From positions 3,224,001 to 3,288,000 of the forward strand of contig NZ_CP180210.1 in assembly GCF_047556435.1 (NCBI RefSeq): DNA of 64,000 nt, given 5' to 3'. Source of the DNA: Alteromonas sp047556435 (GTDB taxonomy: Bacteria > Pseudomonadota > Gammaproteobacteria > Enterobacterales > Alteromonadaceae). Each line of letters starts with the position of its first letter. The stretch's first letter is position 1. Positions 53,619 through 62,619 of the stretch are shown here, one piece after another. The notes beneath the pieces are model-generated. The model saw only the letters and a program-made list of their open reading frames with translations, was not told the origin of the DNA and ran no database searches. The position numbers were made by a program, and so were the translations under genes.

Positions 53619-55427
53619 TTAGTTAACAGTGATTTGCCAAACCGAGACAGTACCACTTACCTCGTTACCAACCAATAATAGCGGCATATCTGACGGGCTG
53701 TCTTCAGCACTCACAAACACCAGACTTTCCGGTGCCAGATCTCCGATAACATCGCCAGCGGTCAGACCTTCTGTCAAATTGCGATTAATCACGTAGTCAG
53801 CGAACTGCACGTCATAAGGGTTAGTGATATCGTACACAAAGATACCGCCCATGCGCTCTGTTCCTACAAACGCGTACGTACGGTCACCAATCATACCCAC
53901 GGTTACTGCCTCAGGCTCCGGACCTTTATTCTCTGAGCGTGAGTCACCTTCGTTTTCATCATCACCATTGTTAAACTGCGCACCGTGCACAGACGCGGTA
54001 ATACGCTCAAGATCGTCACCAGAATCAAATACAACCAGACCGTTTTGATCCCAAATGGTGAAAGAGCGTGCGCCGTAGGTGTATGCGGCATCGTATTCAC
54101 CATCGCCATCGGCATCACCCATACCGGTGGTCACGCGCAGGGCATTCGCTTCGCCGTTCATCTGCAGGTCTTCCAGCATTGAACCAGCTTCTGCGGTCAA
54201 ATCTTCTAGTCTCACTTCGTCGGTGTATGCCAGACAATCACCGTCATCGAATTCTACACCACCCACAGCCAGACAAGTCGCTTCATCGGCAGATGAGAAG
54301 ATATACTCGCGGGCATCCCCTTCGTTAGCCGTGATCAGGAACGTTGCGCCTTTCCATGAATAATGTGAAATGGTGTCTGGCTGATAAACGCCGTAAAGGC
54401 CTTCATACTGACCGAAGCCAACCATGCCATCTTCCTGAACGTCAATGCTGTAATCTGACCAGTCTTTCACACCCAGACCAATCACTTCCACTGTCAGGTC
54501 CTCAAGATCAAGCACCGCTACACCGTTATTTTCCTGCAGTGTGATGTAAGCTATGTCGTTGGATGTGGTGATATATTCCGGCTCCAGATCCTGCGCCACT
54601 GTTGAAGTAATCGTGACGCCGTTAATCGTTCTTCCTGCCGGATTCGGGAACATCATGCCTTGCGCCATCAGTTCTGCTTCCATTCCGTTATAGGCTGCGA
54701 AACCAACGATTTGCGCAGATTCGGCCGGCTCGCCACTGGCCAGAATATCAATAACCGCGATGGAGCCTACCGGATCGACAGTATAGTCATTACTGGGCTC
54801 ACCTTCGTTGGCAACTAAAACTTTGCCGCCATCAGGTGTAAAAGTCACCATGTCCGGGAGAGCGCCAACTTCTACAGCATCCACGTACGCAGGCGCACCT
54901 GCATCCAATCCGTTGTAGAACAACACAAAACCGTTGTCAGTTTTGGTTGCGGCAGGTACTGCCACCGCCATCAAGTCGCCACTAACTGCTATACTCGTTA
55001 AACCGCCAAGCGCTGTGCCGTCGACGTTAGCAGGCAATGAAATGCTGGTTGCGGTCAGGTTAGTGGTGTTGATAGGGTCGGCCATCGCTTCTGTAGGTAT
55101 TGTCGTTGCGGCAATCACTGCGATGGTGTTGTTAGCGCCATTGGTCGCATAAATGGTTTGCGTGCCAGCGTGAAACTGAACAATTTCAGCCGCACCTTGC
55201 GCTCCCAGAAAGCTACGCGCAACGATATCCATCGACACACCCAGTGATGCGTCCTGACCATCCGTGCCATCAGAACCATCCTCACCAGGTTCTCCCTGTT
55301 CGCCCTGCGGGCCGGCAGGTCCTTGCTCGCCTGCCGCGCCATCGTCACCATCAAGGCCACATCCGGTGAGTGCTGCTGAAATTAGTAGGGCGAGAAATCC
55401 ATATTTAAACTTGTTGTGGGTGGCCAT
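53619..55427 (-). CDS. Choice-of-anchor I lipoprotein with collagen-like stalk
   Basis: A 602-residue predicted lipoprotein. The signal peptide ends in the lipobox LTGC (Cys23). Directly after it come twelve Gly-X-Y triplets (residues 24-59), rich in Gln, Glu, Asp and Pro, forming a collagen-like stalk. The remaining 540 residues match the choice-of-anchor I domain, a beta-propeller-like fold with repeated ITTSNDIAYITLQENNGVAV and VLVANEGEPSNDYTVDP type blades. Calcium-like acidic loops (GDADGDGEYD) are present. The start at 55427 follows AAAGGAAAG. Likely on the cell surface or periplasmic leaflet; function unknown, possibly phosphoesterase-related by association with that family. Confidence 0.85.
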   Translation of the reverse strand: MATHNKFKYGFLALLISAALTGCGLDGDDGAAGEQGPAGPQGEQGEPGEDGSDGTDGQDASLGVSMDIVARSFLGAQGAAEIVQFHAGTQTIYATNGANNTIAVIAATTIPTEAMADPINTTNLTATSISLPANVDGTALGGLTSIAVSGDLMAVAVPAATKTDNGFVLFYNGLDAGAPAYVDAVEVGALPDMVTFTPDGGKVLVANEGEPSNDYTVDPVGSIAVIDILASGEPAESAQIVGFAAYNGMEAELMAQGMMFPNPAGRTINGVTITSTVAQDLEPEYITTSNDIAYITLQENNGVAVLDLEDLTVEVIGLGVKDWSDYSIDVQEDGMVGFGQYEGLYGVYQPDTISHYSWKGATFLITANEGDAREYIFSSADEATCLAVGGVEFDDGDCLAYTDEVRLEDLTAEAGSMLEDLQMNGEANALRVTTGMGDADGDGEYDAAYTYGARSFTIWDQNGLVVFDSGDDLERITASVHGAQFNNGDDENEGDSRSENKGPEPEAVTVGMIGDRTYAFVGTERMGGIFVYDITNPYDVQFADYVINRNLTEGLTAGDVIGDLAPESLVFVSAEDSPSDMPLLLVGNEVSGTVSVWQITVN

Positions 55428-55745
55428 TTGCTTTCCTTTTTCAATTTTCGTTTTTCTATCATTACTTAACCACAGCAACGAATATTGACAGCGGTATAGT
55501 CAGCGAGAACACGTGATTCGAGGATCACGCTGAATTAATGTAGAGCCAGTTTATGACACAAATATTAAATTAGCAAAGGCCAAAACTTGTCCGATTTCTC
55601 ATACTACGCAATAGCTTATCGACAAACGCAGAAACCCAGGAAAGCCGGGCTATCCAAATCGTCTGCTCATACTACAGATGGAACGACAATGGTCAGAATG
55701 TACTGCGATTTCTGTGCGTTTGTTTCTACAGTGACCCACCACGGC
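55428..55745 (-). other. Intergenic region before the choice-of-anchor gene
   Basis: 318 bases without a supported gene. A short hairpin CGTGAT/ATCACG lies at 55512-55529. No clear terminator follows the glycine-zipper lipoprotein gene and no convincing promoter was recognised. Confidence 0.4.
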
Positions 55746-56246
55746 TCATTGTGAAGCTTCTGGCACATAATCATACAGATAGGGATCTTCGCACTCAGCG
55801 TGCGCTACGGGTGTGATGAAAACATCGCCGGCCACCCTGACCAATACGCAGTCCCCGGCAACCGCATCACTGTGTTCGACAATTGCCAGTACTCTGTCAC
55901 CGTCAATCGCATTCAGTGAATACTCATAACCGGTTCTGTTACCTTCGACAGCGGCAGTGAAAATACCGGCAATAGCGCCGCCAATCAATGCGGCAACAAA
56001 CATGTCGTTACTGTTGCCGTCTGCCGCTTCCAGAGCGCCGATCGCAGCACCACCCAGCGTTGCTTCTCCTACATAGGATTTAAACTCAACGTCTTTGACA
56101 TACCCCACATAAGCGTAAAACTCCGTGACAAACTGGTTTTTCGCATGTTCAGGTAGCGCATCCTTGTTGGCACACCCGCTCAGTCCTGTCAGCAATATTA
56201 CCGCTGAAGCTGCGCTCCATAAGGATTTTTTTAGTACCGTTTTCAA
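55746..56246 (-). CDS. Glycine-zipper lipoprotein
   Basis: A 166-residue predicted lipoprotein with lipobox LSGC at about residue 25. The middle contains two Gly/Ala-rich segments (ATLGGAAIGALEAA and AALIGGAIAGIFTAA) spaced like a glycine zipper, as in SlyB and the Rickettsia 17-kDa antigen. The C-terminal part is a small beta domain with two cysteines (GDCVLVRV and HAECEDP). Proteins of this type sit in the outer membrane and affect envelope integrity, but no specific role can be given. It stands divergently from an M48 protease gene. Confidence 0.75.
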   Translation of the reverse strand: MKTVLKKSLWSAASAVILLTGLSGCANKDALPEHAKNQFVTEFYAYVGYVKDVEFKSYVGEATLGGAAIGALEAADGNSNDMFVAALIGGAIAGIFTAAVEGNRTGYEYSLNAIDGDRVLAIVEHSDAVAGDCVLVRVAGDVFITPVAHAECEDPYLYDYVPEASQ

Positions 56247-56630
56247 TTTTCTTTCCTTCTTCCCTACTCTCTGTGGTCACTTTGCGCGGACAAAACTGAA
56301 TGCAGGCTTAACTGCGCAAAAGAGCAAATCACTGAATAGGTTGTCTCCTGGCAATGTGCGTTAGCCTCTCATGCAAAATGAGTAGCTAACAAGATACCCT
56401 TTTGCTGCATTTCGTAGTGTAATGTAGGTCGCGCGAGGGGGAACTGACTGTGACACCGCCTCGCGAGCCTCTATCTCTGTGTGGGAAGCGAATCACCTTG
56501 CCAAACCAATGGGTGATCACTACTACAAAGATAGTGGTATAAGAACAAACCTGCTCAGCCAGGCAATAAGTAGCTCGACTGTGTTTACAGGCTACACTCA
56601 GAGACGACTTCAAGGAGAAGGATAATTACC
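56247..56630. other. Divergent region between lipoprotein and M48 genes
   Basis: 384 bases between divergent genes, so promoters for both are expected. I see no gene and no confident promoter boxes. AAGGAGAAGG just before 56631 is the ribosome binding site of the M48 gene. Confidence 0.4.
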
Positions 56631-57428
56631 ATGAAATCCAGGATTACGGCCGCTATCGCCGCTGCTATCACGTTAACCATTACCGCTTGCGCTACGTCAC
56701 CGACTGGCCGTAATCAGGTGCTGCTTTTTTCTGACCAACAACTCAATGAGATGGGCAATCAGGCATTTAGTGGCATGAAAGAAGAGCTGAAAATTTCCAA
56801 TAAGCCGGTGCAAAACCGTTATGTTGAGTGCGTTGCGGATACATTGACGGCGCTGGTTCCTGCTAATGTTTATAATGGTCAATGGGAAGTCGTTGTATTT
56901 GATGATGAGCAGGTCAATGCCTTTGCGCTGCCTGGTGGCAAAATTGGCGTTTACACTGGATTACTGAATGTCGCAGAAAACCAGCATCAGCTTGCTGCAG
57001 TGATTGGCCATGAGATTGGCCATGTTATCGCCGAACACGGTAATGAGCGTATGTCTCAAAGTACACTGATTAATATGGGCACGCAGGCAGTGGGGCAGGT
57101 ACTGGCCGCGAATGAAGTTTCACAAACGGGACCGATAATGGCAGCAATTGGCCTGGGCGTTCAGGTTGGCGTGCAACTCCCTTTCAGCAGAACCCACGAG
57201 TCCGAAGCCGATCTGATTGGTCTGGCATTGATGGCGCAGGCAGGCTTTGACCCCCGTCAGTCTGTCAACCTATGGCAAAACATGGATGCCGCCAGCGCCG
57301 GTCAGCGCCCGCCTGAATTACTGTCCACGCATCCGTCACCAGACTCGCGCATCGGTAACTTACAGGCCAACATGAATTCTGCACTGGCTGACTATCAGGC
57401 GACATCGCGTCGTCCGGATTGCCGTTAG
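56631..57428 (+). CDS. M48-family metalloprotease lipoprotein
   Basis: A 265-residue predicted lipoprotein (lipobox ITAC, Cys20) of the M48 peptidase family, near LoiP (YggG) of E. coli. The zinc motif HEIGH lies at about residues 127-131 in VIGHEIGHVIAEH, and the third ligand Glu is in SRTHESEADLIG near 190. The early SPTGRNQVLLFSDQQLNEMG segment is typical of the family. It probably cleaves misfolded envelope proteins at the outer membrane. The start has a strong AAGGAGAAGG site. Its last residues and stop are followed by about 215 bases and a bidirectional terminator. Confidence 0.92.
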   Translation: MKSRITAAIAAAITLTITACATSPTGRNQVLLFSDQQLNEMGNQAFSGMKEELKISNKPVQNRYVECVADTLTALVPANVYNGQWEVVVFDDEQVNAFALPGGKIGVYTGLLNVAENQHQLAAVIGHEIGHVIAEHGNERMSQSTLINMGTQAVGQVLAANEVSQTGPIMAAIGLGVQVGVQLPFSRTHESEADLIGLALMAQAGFDPRQSVNLWQNMDAASAGQRPPELLSTHPSPDSRIGNLQANMNSALADYQATSRRPDCR

Positions 57429-57642
57429 TCACGGACGTAGTACCCACCAAGCCTGCTACAACGGGTTCACAATCTGAATACCCGAGTGGTAGGCACTGTT
57501 TCCCTGATATCCCGACACGTTGGCATCCGCCTGCGTAGACGGTGTTTTCGTTTATCACCCTGCCTGATTACACCCCATGCCCAGGTGTGTAGCACAAGCA
57601 CCAGCACACATTGACGATAGTCAGACGCCTTTCATCAGACAT

Positions 57643-57674
57643 AAAAAAAACGCCGCGATAATGCGGCGTTTTTT
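57643..57674. terminator. Bidirectional rho-independent terminator
   Basis: Stem AACGCCGC (57649-57656) / GCGGCGTT (57663-57670), loop GATAAT, with an eight-A run on the left and T-run on the right, between the convergent M48 and MscS genes. Confidence 0.9.
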
Positions 57675-57695
57675 ATACTCAGGAAATACTTGCGA

Positions 57696-58550
57696 TTACT
57701 TACTTTCGCTTTGCTCCTCGTCTTTGTGCAAATGCACATCCATTTGAGGGAATGGAATGGTGATGTCTTCCTCATCGAAACGAAGCTTCACTTTTTCCGT
57801 GAAGTCCCATTTAACTGCGAAGAAGTCGGCGGCATTTACCCAAGGACGAACGGTAAAGTTCACGCTGCTATCGGCTAACTCAGAGACCGCCACAACCGGG
57901 GCTGGCTCATCCAGAATGCGCTCATCAGCTTCACACATCTCAACCAGGATTTGTTTTGCTTTCAACAGATCTGAGTCGTAGCCGATGCCTACTACCATGT
58001 CTACACGACGCGTTTCTTTGGCAGAATAGTTGGTAATATTATCGCTGTAGATTTTACCATTAGGGATAATGATTTCTTTATTATCCGGTGTGGTCATTGT
58101 GGTAGTAAAAATACCGATTTTCTGAACCGAGCCCGCCGTGCCAGCAGCTTCAACGAAGTTACCTGCTCTGAACGGCTTGAAGACCAGAAGCATGACACCT
58201 GCGGCAAAGTTTTTCAGTGAATCCTGCAGTGACAAACCAATGGCCAGACCCGCTGCACCCAGAATAGCCACTAACGACGTCGTATCTACGCCAAGTTCAT
58301 CCAGCGAAGCGACAATAACGAACAGCATCAGCACCGCGCTGATAATTGACTCCAGAAAATCAATCAGCATCTGATCGTATTTTGATTTCGCCATCAGGCG
58401 ACGAAAAACACTCAGCAGCAGTCCAACGACAATACGACCGACAATGAATATGATTAATGCCATGGCAATGTTTATTCCCCATGGGATGGCATATTCATTC
58501 ACGTAGCGTTCTATATCTTCAGCAGAGAATAGCGAGAGGCTCTCTTCCAT
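57696..58550 (-). CDS. mscS: Small-conductance mechanosensitive channel (MscS family)
   Basis: A 284-residue channel (E. coli MscS 286) that opens under membrane tension to release solutes in hypo-osmotic shock. Three membrane helices are visible; the pore-lining TM3 has the Ala/Gly pattern GAAGLAIGLSLQDSLKNFAAGVMLL. The beta domain with IPNGKIYSDNITNYS and the C-terminal alpha/beta domain with PFPQMDVHLH follow. Length, three helices and the motif make it a true MscS rather than a large YbdG- or MscK-type. It is a single gene with AAGGAACC as ribosome binding site. Confidence 0.96.
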   Translation of the reverse strand: MEESLSLFSAEDIERYVNEYAIPWGINIAMALIIFIVGRIVVGLLLSVFRRLMAKSKYDQMLIDFLESIISAVLMLFVIVASLDELGVDTTSLVAILGAAGLAIGLSLQDSLKNFAAGVMLLVFKPFRAGNFVEAAGTAGSVQKIGIFTTTMTTPDNKEIIIPNGKIYSDNITNYSAKETRRVDMVVGIGYDSDLLKAKQILVEMCEADERILDEPAPVVAVSELADSSVNFTVRPWVNAADFFAVKWDFTEKVKLRFDEEDITIPFPQMDVHLHKDEEQSESK

Positions 58551-59114
58551 AACGGTTCCTTGAAGTTGTGAAAGGGGGGTAGAAGTAAAGTTAAAAATAT
58601 CAGTAATTCATAGTGCAACCAATGACTTTTTGCAATTTTGAGGTCTTACCAATGCATCGCCATGCTTCACCAGTATAACTTTCATCCATCAATATGTAGT
58701 TATCTGCAAATATCAGCAGAGTCACTGTGGAAGATAACCGCTATTACCGGCGTTTCGCTCCGGTTAAACAAAAGTGGTTGAGACATGGGTACGCTAAAAA
58801 AGTCACAGTGTGTCAGCAAACTGTCGCAAAGTTGTCTCACTCCCGTCATGTCTTTGTCATGAAGCCCAGCTAGTCTCTATCCTGCCGGATATACCTGCCC
58901 GGCACAACGAAGCGCTTTCGAATGAGATAAGCTGGAAAAATTACCATTTTGCGCTATCATTATGCAGCGTCTTTTTACGACGTAGAGAAAACCATTATTA
59001 TTTGGTCTTACTTCTACTTCAATTGTCGTCGTTGCTGCAGTGAAGCATGCATTTTGGCAGTTGTAATGGTCAAGATTTTTGCGGTTCCAGCTAATATTTT
59101 TAAAGGACTTGAAA
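58551..59114. other. Divergent intergenic region upstream of mscS
   Basis: 564 bases holding the mscS promoter region on one side and the leader of the small membrane protein on the other. Open frames here (for example 58810-59043) have no ribosome binding site and no recognisable product. Nothing else was recognised. Confidence 0.4.
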
Positions 59115-59291
59115 ATGTTATTTTTAACTGTGTTATTCGTTATCGTGCTGTTGCTTCTGGCATTCGCGCTAACGAAAGATAAGGGCCAGAATACGGTTTA
59201 TGCCAGGGGTAAGGGTAAACCTGAAGCTACCCGACGCAAGCTACCGATAGCGAGTCTCACCGAAGACACTGATACCCTACAGGTAAACTAA
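59115..59291 (+). CDS. Small single-pass membrane protein, unknown function
   Basis: A 58-residue protein with one N-terminal membrane helix (FLTVLFVIVLLLLAFAL, about residues 3-19) and a short basic, Thr-rich soluble tail. The start at 59115 is supported by AAAGGA about six bases upstream; an earlier TTG in the frame is not. No family is recognised. It lies 169 bases before rsmE on the same strand. Confidence 0.6.
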   Translation: MLFLTVLFVIVLLLLAFALTKDKGQNTVYARGKGKPEATRRKLPIASLTEDTDTLQVN

Positions 59292-59460
59292 CCTTTTGGC
59301 AGCCCGGCTCTCCGGGTTGCCTCACTTTCATCAAAATCAACCAGATACACACGCTATAAGACGCGGCCCGGTAATGTCTGCCAGATCGTTGTTGCCATCT
59401 ATACATCACGCTCCAACTTGGTATCATACGCGCACTTCGGAGCTATCTATACACCTTGTC

Positions 59461-60189
59461 ATGCGCATTCCAAGAATCTACCACACCGGCAATATTCCGC
59501 TGGATGAAGAATTTCCGTTAGACGATGATGCCGCGCATCACGTTGCTAATGTTCTCAGGCTGAAAGCTAATCACCCTGTAGTACTGTTCAATGGTGACGG
59601 CAATGAATACAGTGCGCAGTTAATCAACGTCAGCCGCAAACAGGTTATTGTAGAAGCCGACGCCTCACTGGCTCTGAATAAAGAATCACCACTGCCGATT
59701 CATCTGGGACAAGGTATCTCCAAAGGTGACAGGATGGATGTGGTGCTGCAAAAAAGCGTTGAACTGGGTGTCACTGAAATTACGCCACTGTTAACCGAGC
59801 GCTGTGCAGTAAAACTGGATGAGAAGCGCTGGCAGAAGAAACATCTGCAATGGCAGAAAATCATAATCAGCGCCTGTGAGCAGTGTGGTCGCAATACATT
59901 ACCTGTTCTGCACCCACCTACCCCGCTAACCAGCTGGATGGCGCTTTCTACCGATGCGGCCAGACTGGTACTCGCACCAGGCGCAGACAAACCGCTGGCA
60001 AGACACCCGTATCAGACGAAAGGCTTCCGGCTTTTAATTGGTCCTGAAGGCGGACTTTCCGAACAGGAAGTGCATCAGGCCAATGAAACAGGCTTTACCT
60101 CCGTCAGTCTGGGTCCAAGAGTGTTGCGAACAGAAACCGCGGCGCTCGCCAGTTTAAGTATATTGCAGGCGCAACACGGGGATATGTGA
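59461..60189 (+). CDS. rsmE: 16S rRNA m3U1498 methyltransferase RsmE
   Basis: SPOUT-fold enzyme that N3-methylates U1498 in 16S rRNA. The protein has 242 residues (E. coli 243). An N-terminal PUA-like domain (MRIPRIYHTG onward, with HHVANVLRLK) precedes the knotted methyltransferase domain with SVELGVTEITPL, the SAM-binding LLIGPEGGLSEQE and LGPRVLRTETA motifs. The start at 59461 was chosen because it matches the family; the frame is open 55 codons further upstream without family support. The rsmE-gshB-yqgE-ruvX order is conserved in gammaproteobacteria. Confidence 0.96.
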   Translation: MRIPRIYHTGNIPLDEEFPLDDDAAHHVANVLRLKANHPVVLFNGDGNEYSAQLINVSRKQVIVEADASLALNKESPLPIHLGQGISKGDRMDVVLQKSVELGVTEITPLLTERCAVKLDEKRWQKKHLQWQKIIISACEQCGRNTLPVLHPPTPLTSWMALSTDAARLVLAPGADKPLARHPYQTKGFRLLIGPEGGLSEQEVHQANETGFTSVSLGPRVLRTETAALASLSILQAQHGDM

Positions 60190-60559
60190 CGTTTATGGCA
60201 ATGCTCCGCTTTTCTGACGACAGCGAAGCAACCTCATCGCAGACATAAATGATCTCCTCACTTACGCCGCGATTTGTTGTCGCTAGTCTGCCGCGCACTA
60301 GACGTCGGCTAATCACCGGCAGGACGCCTCACTTTTTACGGTATCCCGTGGTGCAGCACAACGATATTTGCATTTCAGCAGGTTGATTTTCCAAAGAACA
60401 ACGCCATAGTTTAGGGTATCAAGGTATTAATCAGTGACCACCTCGCAATCAACAGGTTATCCTGGTCTGATTTGCCTGGAAAAAACGAATTTCAATTCAT
60501 TGACACCTGCGAGCAACTCCTGCCGCGGTAACGAGACTTTCAGTACAGAGAACAGTGAC
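60190..60559 (+). other. Intergenic region between rsmE and gshB
   Basis: 370 bases without a supported gene. The gshB frame is open back to 60434 but that N-terminal extension has no family support. No clear terminator or promoter boxes were recognised. Confidence 0.4.
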
Positions 60560-61510
60560 ATGACGTATTCCGTAGGGATTGTGATGGATCCCATCGCAAA
60601 TATTAAGCCACATAAGGACACCAGCTTTGCCATGATGCTGGAGGCGCAGCGCCGGGGATGCGAGCTGCTATATCTGGAAATGGGCGATTTGTTTCTGGAT
60701 AGTGGCCGTCCAATGGCCCGGGTCAGAAGCGTATCGGTGGTGGATCAAAGTCACAATTTTTACGAGCTTGGTGAGCCGCAAATCAGACCGCTTGGCAGTA
60801 TCAATGTATTGATGATGCGTAAAGATCCCCCCTTTGACAGCGAATTTTTATATGCCACGCACATGTTGTCACTGGCTCAGGGAGAAGGCGCATTGGTAGT
60901 CAATAACCCGCAGGCGCTTCGGGATTTCAACGAAAAGCTTTTTACATCCTGGTTTCCTGAGCAAATTCCTCACACGGTGGTAACCAGCAGTGCGGCGATA
61001 GTCCGCGACTTTCACGCGCAGCATCAGGACATCATCTGCAAGCCGCTTGACGGCATGGGTGGCGCCTCAATTTTCAGAATTAAGCCTGATGGCAATAATT
61101 TAGGTGTGGTCATAGAAACGCTTACCCAGCATGGCAAACGGTACATGATGGTTCAGGAGTATCTTCCGGAAATTAAGGACGGAGACAAACGCGTGTTAAT
61201 TGTGGATGGTGAGGTAGTGCCTTACTGTCTAGCCAGATTGCCCGGAAAAGGCGAAACCCGTGGCAACCTCGCTGCCGGCGGCACCGGAAGACCGCAGCCA
61301 ATCAGTGACAGCGACAAAGCGTTGGCTGAAACCATTGCGCCGATGCTGAAACAGAACAATATTCTGTTTGTCGGGCTGGATGTCATTGGCGAGCGGATCA
61401 CAGAAATAAACATTACCAGCCCCACGTGCGTAAGAGAAATAGAAGGTCATTACGATATTAATATTATGGCCATGTTATTCGATGCCATTGAGCGCAAGCT
61501 TGCCGCCTGA
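60560..61510 (+). CDS. gshB: Glutathione synthetase
   Basis: ATP-grasp enzyme that joins gamma-glutamylcysteine to glycine, the last step in glutathione synthesis. The 316-residue length equals E. coli. MTYSVGIVMDPIANI at the N-terminus, MRKDPPFDSEFLYAT, the ATP-grasp KPLDGMGGASIFRI, GDKRVLIVDGE and the final GLDVIGERITEINITSPT motifs are present. The start at 60560 has only a weak GAGA site. Glutathione made here would support the Prx-Grx fusion encoded at 45 kb. Confidence 0.97.
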   Translation: MTYSVGIVMDPIANIKPHKDTSFAMMLEAQRRGCELLYLEMGDLFLDSGRPMARVRSVSVVDQSHNFYELGEPQIRPLGSINVLMMRKDPPFDSEFLYATHMLSLAQGEGALVVNNPQALRDFNEKLFTSWFPEQIPHTVVTSSAAIVRDFHAQHQDIICKPLDGMGGASIFRIKPDGNNLGVVIETLTQHGKRYMMVQEYLPEIKDGDKRVLIVDGEVVPYCLARLPGKGETRGNLAAGGTGRPQPISDSDKALAETIAPMLKQNNILFVGLDVIGERITEINITSPTCVREIEGHYDINIMAMLFDAIERKLAA

Positions 61511-61537
61511 CCGGTAAGTGAAGGTATAAGGTGAAAT

Positions 61538-62104
61538 ATGACGGAACTAAAGAGTCTGCAAAACCATTTTCTGATTGCCACGCCATCATTGGATGACGCT
61601 TATTTCTCGCGTTCGCTGACGTACATCTGTGAGCACAACGAAGAAGGGGCTATGGGCCTGGTCATTAACCAACCCTCGAACATGACGTTGAAGCAATTGC
61701 TTGAGCAAACAGACAAAGACCTTATCGTCGCCGACGAGAATGCAGAAAAAATCATTCTGGCAGGCGGACCGGTGAATCAGGAGCGCGGCTTTGTGCTTCA
61801 TACCGATCAGTCAGGTTGGTCTTCCAGTCTGGCGCTGGCTCCGGGGATCATGGTTACCACTTCCAAAGACATTCTGACAGCCATCGGTACACAGCAAGGC
61901 CCGGATGAGTCAATTATTGCACTGGGGTATGCGGGCTGGACCGCCGGACAGCTTGAAAAAGAGATGCAGGAAAATGCCTGGTTGACGATAGAGGCAGACG
62001 AAGACATTTTATTTAAGACGCCGATACACGAGAAATGGCAGGCAGCAGTTAATAAACTGGGTATTGACGTGTGGCAACTGGCACCGGGAGTCGGGCATGC
62101 CTGA
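61538..62104 (+). CDS. yqgE: YqgE/AlgH family protein
   Basis: A 188-residue protein of the conserved YqgE/AlgH family (E. coli 187), cytosolic, with no proven activity. Motifs include the N-terminal LQNHFLIATPSLDDAYFSRS, GLVINQPS, the AGGPVNQERGFVLH segment and GYAGWTAGQLEKEM. It lies 27 bases after gshB and overlaps ruvX by 8 bases, so the three are one operon. In Pseudomonas a homologue (AlgH) affects alginate genes. Confidence 0.95.
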   Translation: MTELKSLQNHFLIATPSLDDAYFSRSLTYICEHNEEGAMGLVINQPSNMTLKQLLEQTDKDLIVADENAEKIILAGGPVNQERGFVLHTDQSGWSSSLALAPGIMVTTSKDILTAIGTQQGPDESIIALGYAGWTAGQLEKEMQENAWLTIEADEDILFKTPIHEKWQAAVNKLGIDVWQLAPGVGHA

Positions 62105-62528
62105 GGCAGGTCAGCGTACAATTCTGACGTTTGATTTCGGCACGAAAAGTATTGGGGTCGCCGTAGGACAAGAAGTCACCGGAACAGCATCCCCCTTAGC
62201 AGCTCTTAAAGCGCGCGATGGCATTCCGGATTGGGATAAGGTTGAACAGCTCTATCAGGAATGGCTGCCCGACATCGTAGTAGTTGGCTTACCTTTAAAT
62301 ATGGATGGCACCGAGCAAGACATGACTCAACGTGCCCGCAAATTTGCCAATCGGCTTCACGGGCGCTATCGGGTTGTAGTTGAAACCTGTGATGAACGTT
62401 TGTCTACTGCCGACGCGAAAGCGATGTTATTTGAGTTAGGTGGATACAAAAAGCTCACCAAAGATAAAATAGACAGCGTATCGGCCTGCGTCATATTTAA
62501 TGCGTGGGTTGAACAGCAATACGTTTAA
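62097..62528 (+). CDS. ruvX: Holliday junction resolvase-like YqgF (RuvX)
   Basis: A 143-residue RNase H-fold protein (E. coli 138) needed for processing of pre-16S rRNA 5' ends in E. coli and once proposed as a resolvase. Acidic catalytic residues appear in LTFDFGTKSIGVAVG, CDERLSTADA and the late DSVSACVIFNAW. The start at 62097 lies inside yqgE (8 bases overlap), indicating coupled translation; an in-frame start 11 codons earlier is less likely. No terminator is visible after it; the next gene is convergent. Confidence 0.95.
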   Translation: MPEAGQRTILTFDFGTKSIGVAVGQEVTGTASPLAALKARDGIPDWDKVEQLYQEWLPDIVVVGLPLNMDGTEQDMTQRARKFANRLHGRYRVVVETCDERLSTADAKAMLFELGGYKKLTKDKIDSVSACVIFNAWVEQQYV

Positions 62529-62603
62529 GCCTTTCTAACGAGCTGACACTGCGTCTCTAACAGGGTTTCGCCAGCTCACGCTATTTGTATTTCCGAGAAA
62601 AGC

Positions 62604-62619
62604 CTTATTCGCATCTTCC
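62604..62619 (-). repeat. IS5-end-like 16-mer, copy C
   Basis: On the minus strand GGAAGATGCGAATAAG, identical to copy B at 1842-1857. Here it encodes the last codons (G-R-C-E) and the TAA stop of the DUF2007 gene. The sequence beyond the 16 bases differs from copies A and B (GGC instead of TCT). Confidence 0.6.

Noticed and set aside
53619..53700. PEP-CTERM sorting tail on the choice-of-anchor protein near prsK/prsR
   Set aside because: The C-terminus ends VSVWQITVN with no PEP motif, membrane helix or basic tail.
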